Assembly: GCF_014648475.1 (NCBI RefSeq)
Contig: NZ_BMRE01000069.1
Span: 1 to 35,759 of the forward strand
DNA length: 35,759 nt
Direction: 5' to 3'
DNA from: Lentzea flava
Lineage (GTDB): Bacteria; Actinomycetota; Actinomycetes; Mycobacteriales; Pseudonocardiaceae
Positions 16,676 to 22,856 of this stretch are shown here, piece after piece. The notes below the pieces were generated by a model. It did not search any database. It was not told the DNA's origin and worked only from the letters and a program-made list of their open reading frames with translations. How positions within the stretch are numbered: position 1 is the stretch's first letter; every line of letters begins with the position of its first letter. A program made the position numbers and the translations under genes.

Positions 16676-17317
16676 GTGATCCGAGTCCTCATCGCCGACG
16701 ACGAGACGCTGATGCGCGCCGGAATCCGGTTGATCCTCCAGAACGACCCGGAGATCACGGTCGTGGCCGAGGCCGGCGACGGCAGGCAGGCCGTCTTGCT
16801 CGCCCTCAAGCACTCCGTCGACGTCGCGTTGCTCGACATCCGCATGCCCGGCGGCGACGGGCTCAAGGCCGCCGAGAAGATCGCGTCGAGCGCCAACGTC
16901 GTCATGCTCACGACGTTCGGCGAGGACTCCTACGTGGCGCAGGCGATGAAGGCCGGCGCGACCGGGTTCCTGCTCAAGGACACCCCGCCGCAGGAGCTGA
17001 TCAACGCCGTCCGCAAGGCCGCGAACGGCGAACCGATCCTCGCCCCGCAGATCACGAGGCGCCTCATCGAGAAGCACCTCACCACGCCCGACAACTCCTC
17101 GGAGGCGCGCCGCAAGATCGACGCGCTCACCGACACCGAACGGACCGTGCTCGAGCTCGTCGGCCAGGGACTGTCCAACACCGAGATCGGCGAACAGCTC
17201 TACCTGGCGACCGGCACGGTGAAGGCGCACATCAGCCGGATCCTGCCCAAGCTGGGGTGCGCCAACCGCGTGCAGGCCGCCATCGTGGCCCACGAGGCCG
17301 GACTCAGCCGGTCGTGA
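16676..17317 (+). CDS. NarL/FixJ-family response regulator
   Basis: 213 residues. The receiver domain has acidic Asp8-Asp9, phospho-acceptor Asp54 in LLDIRMPGGDG and the conserved Lys in FLLKDTPP. The LuxR-type helix-turn-helix covers about 146-205 (LTDTERTVLELVGQGLSNTE, then ATGTVKAHISRIL). GTG 16676 lies 10 nt after the second kinase, so it is the shared partner of one or both kinases. The end overlaps sthA by 14 nt tail to tail. Target genes are unknown. Confidence 0.96.
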   Translation: MIRVLIADDETLMRAGIRLILQNDPEITVVAEAGDGRQAVLLALKHSVDVALLDIRMPGGDGLKAAEKIASSANVVMLTTFGEDSYVAQAMKAGATGFLLKDTPPQELINAVRKAANGEPILAPQITRRLIEKHLTTPDNSSEARRKIDALTDTERTVLELVGQGLSNTEIGEQLYLATGTVKAHISRILPKLGCANRVQAAIVAHEAGLSRS

Positions 17318-18719
17318 AGCGGTCCAGCGCCCGGATCTTGTTCGTGGCGTCCAGAGCGGCGACCTTGTACGCCTCGGACAGCGTCGGGTAGTTGAAGACC
17401 GTGTCGACGAGGTAGTCGACGGTGCCGCCGCAGCCCATCACGGCCTGGCCGATGTGCACCAGGTCCGTGGCGCCGGTGCCGAACACGTGCACGCCGAGGA
17501 TCTTGCGGTCCACAGTGGACACCAGCAGCTTCAGCATGCCGTACGCGTCACCGACGATCTGGCCGCGGGCCAGCTCGCGGTAGCGGGAGATGCCGACCTC
17601 GTAAGGAACGGCGGACGACGTCAGCTCGGCCTCCGTCGCACCGCAGTACGAGATCTCGGGGATCGTGTAGATGCCGATGGGCTGCAAGGCCGTCAGCTCG
17701 TGCACCGCCTCGCCGAACGCGTGGTACGCGGCCAGGCGGCCCTGGTCCATCGACGTCGCGGCCAGCGCCGGGAAGCCGATCACGTCACCGACGGCGTAGA
17801 TGTGCTCGACGGGCGTGCGGTAGTGCTCGTCGACGGTCAACCGGCCGCGGCGGTCGGCCTCCAGACCGGCGGCGGCGAGGTCGAGCTTGTCCGTGCACCC
17901 CTGACGCCCCGCCGAGTACATGACGGCGGCGGCCGGGATGCGCTTGCCGGAGGCCAGCGTCGTGACGGTGCCGCCCTCGGACACCTCGACGTTCACGACC
18001 TTCTCGTCGAACCGGAAGGTGACGGCGAGGTCGCGCAGGTGGAACTTCAGCGACTCCACGATCTCCGGGTCGCAGAACTCCAGCATCCGCTCGCGCTGCT
18101 CGACGACCGTGACGCGGGTGCCGAGCGCGGCGAACATCGACGCGTACTCGATGCCGATCACACCGGCACCGACGACGACCAGCGACGACGGGATCTCCGT
18201 GAGCGCGAAGACCTCGTCGGAGTCGAGGATCCGCTCCTCGTCGAAGTCCACGATGGACGGACGGGCGGGCGTCGTGCCGGTCGCGATGACGATGTACTCA
18301 CCGGTGATCCGGGTGTGGTCGCCGCGATGACTTCCTTCCACCGCAACGGTGTGCGGGTCGACGAAGCGCCCGAACCCGTTCAGCAGGTCGATGCCGTTGC
18401 GGTGCAGCTGCGCGCGCACGACCTGGACCTCGCGGCCGATCACGTGCTGCGTGCGGGCCATCAGATCGGTGATCGTGATGTCGTGCTTGACGCGGTAGCT
18501 CGCGCCGTACAGCTCGCGCTGGCTCATGCCCGTCAGGTACAGGACGGCTTCCCGCAGCGTCTTGGACGGGATGGTGCCCGTGTTGACGCAGACGCCGCCG
18601 ACCATCTCCTGCTTGTCGATGACGGCCACTCGCTTGCCCAGTTTCGCACCCGCGATCGCCGCCTTCTGGCCACCAGGACCGGAGCCGATGACGATCAGGT
18701 CGTAGTCGTACGACGTCAT
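17304..18719 (-). CDS. sthA: Soluble pyridine nucleotide transhydrogenase
   Basis: FAD flavoprotein exchanging hydride between NADPH and NAD. 471 residues of the pyridine-nucleotide disulfide reductase fold: FAD motif IGSGPGG (11-17), second Rossmann motif VVVGAGVIGIEYASMF and the C-terminal dimer domain. The redox-disulfide position reads GGVCVNTGTIPSK: Cys44 is present but the second Cys is Thr49, as in SthA and unlike lipoamide dehydrogenase, which supports the call. ATG 18719 (MTSYDYDLIVIGSG) is the natural start; the longer frame upstream is not coding. Confidence 0.92.
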   Translation of the reverse strand: MTSYDYDLIVIGSGPGGQKAAIAGAKLGKRVAVIDKQEMVGGVCVNTGTIPSKTLREAVLYLTGMSQRELYGASYRVKHDITITDLMARTQHVIGREVQVVRAQLHRNGIDLLNGFGRFVDPHTVAVEGSHRGDHTRITGEYIVIATGTTPARPSIVDFDEERILDSDEVFALTEIPSSLVVVGAGVIGIEYASMFAALGTRVTVVEQRERMLEFCDPEIVESLKFHLRDLAVTFRFDEKVVNVEVSEGGTVTTLASGKRIPAAAVMYSAGRQGCTDKLDLAAAGLEADRRGRLTVDEHYRTPVEHIYAVGDVIGFPALAATSMDQGRLAAYHAFGEAVHELTALQPIGIYTIPEISYCGATEAELTSSAVPYEVGISRYRELARGQIVGDAYGMLKLLVSTVDRKILGVHVFGTGATDLVHIGQAVMGCGGTVDYLVDTVFNYPTLSEAYKVAALDATNKIRALDRFTTG

Positions 18720-18778
18720 GGTTGTGCAGCCTACTAAGACGGATCCGATTCCACCCCTGAAAGAAAAATGAACCCGCT

Positions 18779-18796
18779 GAACGGAACTGACCGTTC
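18779..18796. repeat. Inverted repeat in the sthA-efe divergent gap
   Basis: A perfect 6-bp inverted repeat, GAACGG / CCGTTC, with a 6-nt spacer (AACTGA), placed 8 nt before the start of the ethylene-forming enzyme gene. The position suits a regulator binding site or a small mRNA hairpin. No bound factor can be named. The rest of the 85-nt gap shows no convincing -35/-10 pair. Confidence 0.35.
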
Positions 18797-18804
18797 GTTG
18801 GACC

Positions 18805-19848
18805 ATGACCGAACTACGCACCTTCCGTCTGCCCGAGACCGTCACCGGTTCGGACGACGACGTCGAACTCGGCCGCCGCCTCATCGCAGCGTGGCAGGCC
18901 GACGGGATTCTGCAGATCGCGACGGACGCGGCGCAGGACCGCAAGACCGAGGACGCCATGGCGGCCAGCAGGAGGTTCTTCCACGGCCTGTCGCTCGAGG
19001 AGAAGTCACGCTTGGTCAGCGATCTGACCTACGCCGGTTACATCGCGTCCGGAGAGGAGGTCACCGACGGGATCGCGGACTACTCGGAGATCTTCACCGT
19101 CTGCAAGGACGTTCCGCTCGACGACTCCCGCGTCGCCGACAAGTGGCCGTGTCACGGACCTGTGCCGTGGCCTGACAACGACTACCGCGACGCCATGCGG
19201 GAGTTCATGGCGATGCTCGGCGAGGCCGGGGAGAAGATCCTCAAGCTCACCGCGCTCGGCTTCGGGCTCGACATCGACACGTTCACCCGGCTCACCGCCG
19301 ACGGCTGGCACCACATGCGGGTGCTCAGGTTCCCGACCAGATCGGAGACCGTCGACCGCGGCATCGGTGCCCACACCGACTACGGCATGCTCGTCCTGGC
19401 CGCGCAGGACGACGTCGGCGGCCTCTACGTGCGCCCGCCGATCGAGGGCGAGGAACGGCCGCGCAACTGGCTGCCCGACGAGTCGGCGGCGGGCTGTTTC
19501 CAGGACGCGGAGGGCTGGACGTTCGTCGAACCGGTCCAGCACGTCTTCACCGTGTTCCCCGGCGACATCCTGCAGTTCCTGACGGGCGGCGCGCTGCTGT
19601 CCACACCGCACAAGGTCCTGCTGAACACGCGCGAGCGGTTCACCATGGCGTACTTCCACGAACCGAACTTCGAGGCCGTCGTCCGCCCGTTGGACGACCC
19701 GCACGGTGACGACGTGATCCACTACGGCACGCACTTCACCAACATGTTCATGCGCTGCTACCCCGACCGCGTCACCACGCGGCGGATCCTGGACGAGGAC
19801 CGGCTGACGGTGCTCAGCGAACTCCGGTCTGGGGTTCGTCACTCCTGA
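18805..19848 (+). CDS. efe: 2-oxoglutarate/L-arginine-dependent ethylene-forming enzyme homologue
   Basis: 347 residues, Fe(II)/2-oxoglutarate oxygenase that aligns end to end with the P. syringae ethylene-forming enzyme as I remember it, shifted by one residue. Iron ligands are His190 and Asp192 (GAHTDYG) and His269 (STPHKV), matching H189/D191/H268. The 2-oxoglutarate Arg is Arg278 (NTRERF). Arginine-site residues are kept: Glu85-Val86-Thr87 (GEEVT), Arg172 (HHMRVLRF), Tyr193 and Arg317 (MFMRCYPDR). In the Pseudomonas enzyme 2-oxoglutarate yields ethylene, while arginine is a required cosubstrate partly hydroxylated and split to guanidine and pyrroline-5-carboxylate. ATG 18805 gives the family's N-terminus; the ribosome site is weak. 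It is divergent from sthA, and its end overlaps the next gene by 35 nt. Confidence 0.93.
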   Translation: MTELRTFRLPETVTGSDDDVELGRRLIAAWQADGILQIATDAAQDRKTEDAMAASRRFFHGLSLEEKSRLVSDLTYAGYIASGEEVTDGIADYSEIFTVCKDVPLDDSRVADKWPCHGPVPWPDNDYRDAMREFMAMLGEAGEKILKLTALGFGLDIDTFTRLTADGWHHMRVLRFPTRSETVDRGIGAHTDYGMLVLAAQDDVGGLYVRPPIEGEERPRNWLPDESAAGCFQDAEGWTFVEPVQHVFTVFPGDILQFLTGGALLSTPHKVLLNTRERFTMAYFHEPNFEAVVRPLDDPHGDDVIHYGTHFTNMFMRCYPDRVTTRRILDEDRLTVLSELRSGVRHS

Positions 19849-20818
19849 ACGGCAGGATCAGGTCGAGCAGGCGGGCCGTGGCACGGTACTCCGCGACACG
19901 GTCCGCGAACGGCCGCTGCACGATCCTGTGCACGGCGTCCTTCGACAACCGCTCGTAGGCCGGAACCGTGTCGTGGCTGAGGAAGTCCCAGCGCGCTTCC
20001 CGGTCCGCGTAGTTGAACGCGGGCAGCGGACCGCCGAACAGCGGCCGGTACTGGGCGGGCGTCTTCCCGCCCGGCACCGGCATCGGCCCGGCGACCGTGA
20101 TCGCGTAGGTGACGACCTCGCCGGGCGGCAGCAACCGGGACCGCATCCGGTCGAACTGGTCGGGGATCACGATGTTCTGCTCGCGCGAGGAGAACTCCAG
20201 CACGGCCTGCGCCGGATCCGCCCACGCGGCGGTGGTCTCGGCGTCGATGATCCCCGCGTCGCGCATCTCCTCCACGGCCTTGATCCCGCCGTGCAGATAG
20301 GCGGCGTGCATCGCGCCCAGGTCCATGAAGATGTGCTTCTGCATCGACATCAGCATCGACGAGAAGAACCGGAATTCCGGCAACGTGCCGAGATCGAGCA
20401 TGCCGGCGGCGAACGCGGGCGCGCCGATGTTCGCGAAGCCCATCCACCGCAACGTGTCCGGCTGCTGCAGGTACAGCCGCGCGTAGAAGTCGTAGACGGC
20501 GAAGATGACGGCCTTGTTGGACTCGGCGCTGCGCTGCGGGTCCCAGTCGGACAGGTTGACGCCGGCGTCCTCGGCCGCGCGGACGATCCAGTAGTGCCAC
20601 AGCAACGCCTTGAACCTGGCCGGCGGGATGCCCTTGGTGCGGTGGCGGTTCAGCGCGGCCTCGAGCGTGGCCCTGTCGTACGGCAGATCGGGGTGGACCC
20701 CACCCCGCTGCTCGCCGTTTCCGTTGGACAGCGGCAGATCCAGGTAGTCCACCGTGTCCGCCTTGGTGGCGCCCATGCTGGTGAGCACGAGCGCCGCCAC
20801 AACCATGAGCACACGCAT
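19814..20818 (-). CDS. Secreted protein of unknown function
   Basis: 334 residues from ATG 20818. The first ~22 residues form a signal peptide (MRVLMVVAALVLTSMGATKA, cleavage likely before DT). The mature part has no Cys and no family I recognise. It is rich in aromatic residues (LLWHYWIV, YDFYARLYLQQPDTLRWMGF) and has a helical stretch, MSMQKHIFMDLGAMHAAYLH. A longer frame to 20875 exists, but the signal peptide fixes the start at 20818. It is convergent with efe with a 35-nt overlap, which is long for this genome and could allow antisense effects. Confidence 0.75.
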   Translation of the reverse strand: MRVLMVVAALVLTSMGATKADTVDYLDLPLSNGNGEQRGGVHPDLPYDRATLEAALNRHRTKGIPPARFKALLWHYWIVRAAEDAGVNLSDWDPQRSAESNKAVIFAVYDFYARLYLQQPDTLRWMGFANIGAPAFAAGMLDLGTLPEFRFFSSMLMSMQKHIFMDLGAMHAAYLHGGIKAVEEMRDAGIIDAETTAAWADPAQAVLEFSSREQNIVIPDQFDRMRSRLLPPGEVVTYAITVAGPMPVPGGKTPAQYRPLFGGPLPAFNYADREARWDFLSHDTVPAYERLSKDAVHRIVQRPFADRVAEYRATARLLDLILPFRSDEPQTGVR

Positions 20819-20963
20819 GAATGCGAATGGTAGTGGCCGGAAGCGGCGTTTCCGTTCACAGTCGTGCCTGGACAAGTGATGCTTTGCCGGTTCGTTAGCA
20901 CTTTCGGCGGCAATGGGGCCAACGATCTCAACGCCCTACTCCTTCTGCCTATACCGTGCAGCC

Positions 20964-21623
20964 GTGGATTCGTTCATCGAGGCGGTCCGGGCAGGACTGG
21001 AGGAACTCGCGGATCCGGGGAAAGCACCGGAGATGCAGGCCTACATGAAGTCCGACATGCCGTTCCTGGGTGTGCAGAAACCGCGGCGGGTGGCGTTGCT
21101 GAAGTCGCTGCCGCGGATCGGCACGCGGGACGAGTGGCTCGAGGTGGTCCAGACGCTGTGGCGGGAGGCGACGTATCGCGAGGAGCGGTACGTGGCGCTC
21201 GACCTGAGCGGGGATCGCCGCTTCCAGTCGGCCGAGCTGATGCCGTTGTTCGACGAGATGATCGTGACCGGTGCGTGGTGGGACTACGTCGACGAGATCG
21301 CGTCCAGGCGGATCGGGCCGTTGCTGCGGTCCACGCCGGAGGTCGTGCGGCCGTTGATGCTGAAGTGGTCCCGGGACGCGGACAGGTGGCGGCGGCGGAC
21401 GTCGATCATCTGCCAGCTCGGGTCCAAGGCGAACACGGACGTGGACCTGCTGGCCGGGTGCATCGACGCCAACGTCGACGACCCGGACTTCTTCCTGCGC
21501 AAGGGGATCGGCTGGGCGCTGCGGCAGTTCGCGAAGACCGAGCCGGGGTGGGTGCGGGCGTTCGTGGAGGCTCGGCCCGGGTTGTCGCCGCTGTCACGGC
21601 GGGAGGCACTCAAACACCTCTAG
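20964..21623 (+). CDS. alkD: AlkD-type DNA alkylation repair glycosylase
   Basis: 219 residues of HEAT-like helical repeats. AlkD removes positively charged alkylated bases without flipping them. The active-site block WWDYVDEIA gives Trp106 and Asp110, with Arg145 (RRRTSII) and Trp184 (RKGIGWALRQFAK). These match B. cereus AlkD W109/D113/R148/W187 with a constant shift of 3. GTG 20964 gives the family length; TATACC at 20950-20955 lies 8 nt before it, so the mRNA may be leaderless. A longer frame from 20913 adds 17 unlike residues. This is the second alkylation-repair gene in the window besides mpg. Confidence 0.9.
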   Translation: MDSFIEAVRAGLEELADPGKAPEMQAYMKSDMPFLGVQKPRRVALLKSLPRIGTRDEWLEVVQTLWREATYREERYVALDLSGDRRFQSAELMPLFDEMIVTGAWWDYVDEIASRRIGPLLRSTPEVVRPLMLKWSRDADRWRRRTSIICQLGSKANTDVDLLAGCIDANVDDPDFFLRKGIGWALRQFAKTEPGWVRAFVEARPGLSPLSRREALKHL

Positions 21624-21634
21624 GGCCTGTACGC

Positions 21635-22132
21635 CTAGCCGTGTTTCGCGCGGCCAGAGTAGGTGAGCGGGAAGACGAGCTCGGCACACGCGGCCGGAAC
21701 GTCCTTCGCGACCTGGACCTTCATGACGACCTCGACCGCTCCGCCGGCCGGGATCTCGACGACGTCCTTGAGCGGCACGACGGTCAGCACTCCAGCAGGA
21801 CACCCCTCGACGCGCTGCTGGGCGGCGTCGAGCGGCTGACCGGGCACGGCGGACAGGCTCTCGACGATGATGTCGACGGCGTTCGGGTTGGACAGCCGCA
21901 CCTTGCGCTCGCCCTCGGCACCCGGTGTGAGTTCCACGGCCGCGCCCGAGATGTCGTTGATTTCAAACGGCTTCAGCTGCTGCATGCCGGACTCGCCACT
22001 GCTCACGGAGTAGGCCATGGCAGGCGACTGCGGCTTGGGCCACGTGAGGTGCATGGCCGCCACGACGGCCGCGCCGAGCATGAGAATCGTCAACGACACG
22101 GCGATCTCAAGGCGCGGACCCAGACTACGCAT
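21635..22132 (-). CDS. Membrane-anchored exported small protein, unknown function
   Basis: 165 residues from ATG 22132. A signal-anchor helix covers about 10-28 (IAVSLTILMLGAAVVAAMHL). The exported part looks like a beta-sandwich: KVRLSNPNAVDIIVESLSAV and VEIPAGGAVEVVMKVQV. It has two Cys (VEGCPAG and PAACAEL) that could form a disulfide. GGAGAG 9 nt before the ATG is a good ribosome site and decides the start; the frame running on to 22333 is leader, not protein. It is convergent with alkD with an 11-nt gap. Confidence 0.78.
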   Translation of the reverse strand: MRSLGPRLEIAVSLTILMLGAAVVAAMHLTWPKPQSPAMAYSVSSGESGMQQLKPFEINDISGAAVELTPGAEGERKVRLSNPNAVDIIVESLSAVPGQPLDAAQQRVEGCPAGVLTVVPLKDVVEIPAGGAVEVVMKVQVAKDVPAACAELVFPLTYSGRAKHG

Positions 22133-22330
22133 GGCGCAACTCTCCAGAGTTGTTGCTCCAGGCGGTGGGTTCGCCTCTAGCTCCCCACCGGACCGGCGAC
22201 CAGACTCGCCCGGTGGTTCATCGCTTCGCCCCTCGGCCCAGCGGGCCGCGTCGACAATCTTGGTGAAGCTTCTCGCACCGCGCAAGCGTCGGACGGGCGC
22301 CGATTTCCCCTTGTAATGAGGGACTTTTGG
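22133..22330 (-). promoter_or_regulatory. Long structured leader with the ribosome site in a hairpin
   Basis: About 200 nt before the gene at 22132, on the minus strand, can form several hairpins. GGTGGG...CCCACC and CACCGG...CCGGTG nest near 22170-22215. Right before the start, AACTCT/AGAGTT arms (22137-22143 with 22146-22152, CC between) pair perfectly over 7 bp and bury the GGAGAG ribosome site. I compared it by eye with ydaO (c-di-AMP), cobalamin, SAM and glycine riboswitch patterns and found no match. A leader with translational control is inference. Confidence 0.4.
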
Positions 22331-22340
22331 CACCTTGACA

Positions 22341-22809
22341 GCTACGCAGGGCTACCACCTGCTGGTTTGATCCCAAATCCCGATTTCCGGGATTCGACCG
22401 ATCGAGCGAACTTTTGCAGACAATCTTTCTGAACGCGGCTCGCGCTCCAGCTGCCAGCCGCGGCTCGGACCAGCTACGGGAGCGGTCGGGCCCTTTCGGT
22501 GTTGCCACAATACTCTGTACATATCGGCGCCCAGCACCGGGCCGGGTGGAGCAGACCGGTGGTGACCGCGCCGCCGATCACCACCGGAGCCTGGCCGTCA
22601 TGACGGCGAAGACGATGAAGCCTCGGCGGACGTACCGCCTGCGCACGATTTCCCTGAAGCTCACCATGGCACCAAGTTTGACGAACGTTCAACCACTACA
22701 CATCGTGCACAAGACACGAGAAAAGGGTCCTTGGCGGCACTGGTGCGAAAGTGCATCCGTGAGCTATTCGCACGCGCGGACTGCAGGTCAACGGCCTCAT
22801 TACGCAGAG
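22341..22809. other. Non-coding spacer, lower GC, with scattered inverted repeats
   Basis: No convincing gene in this stretch apart from the doubtful 29-codon frame listed separately. A perfect 7-bp hairpin, AATCCCG-ATTTC-CGGGATT, is at 22376-22394. A near-palindrome, TTGACGAACGTTCAA, is near 22679-22693 and has the look of a TetR-type operator, without evidence. A TTGACA on the plus strand (22336-22341) has no -10 at the right distance. The stretch is visibly richer in A and T than the flanking genes. No tRNA was found. Confidence 0.5.
22578..22667 (-). CDS. Possible 29-residue basic hydrophobic peptide
   Basis: ATG 22667 to TGA 22578 encodes a peptide with a basic half (REIVRRRYVRRG) and a short hydrophobic stretch (FIVFAVMTA). 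There is no clear ribosome site. Just past its end, another frame reads VVIGGAVTTGLL, so this could be the frameshifted remains of a small membrane protein rather than a working gene. Low confidence either way. Confidence 0.15.
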   Translation of the reverse strand: MVSFREIVRRRYVRRGFIVFAVMTARLRW

Positions 22810-22840
22810 AGGCCCGGAATTCTCGAAGAATCCCGGGCCT
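22810..22840 (-). terminator. pheST terminator
   Basis: A 31-nt hairpin 17 nt after the pheT stop. The outer arms AGGCCCGG/CCGGGCCT pair over 8 bp, then one A-C mismatch, then ATTCT/AGAAT with loop CGA. The T-tract on the minus strand is weak. There is no gene reading into it from the plus side. Confidence 0.8.
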
Positions 22841-22856
22841 CACCAAGCGTGACCGG

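Noticed and set aside
18700..19900. Guanidine riboswitch or guanidine exporter next to the ethylene-forming enzyme
   Set aside because: It would fit the chemistry, but no ykkC-type motif or small multidrug exporter gene is present in the window.
20806..20835. ARG-box-like ATGAATGCGAATG near the start of the secreted protein gene
   Set aside because: Only a loose match to half of a box and no repeat; not enough to call an ArgR site.
22133..22330. ydaO (c-di-AMP), cobalamin, SAM-IV, yybP-ykoY or guanidine riboswitch
   Set aside because: Hallmark strings of each were looked for by eye and not found, so the leader is left unassigned.
22376..22400. tRNA-like T-loop (GGTCGAATCCC on the minus strand)
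   Set aside because: No acceptor, D or anticodon stems can be drawn around it; it is just part of a simple 7-bp hairpin.
22677..22693. TetR-type operator TTGACGAACGTTCAA
   Set aside because: A near-palindrome with no regulator gene nearby and no supported gene downstream; noted only in the spacer entry.
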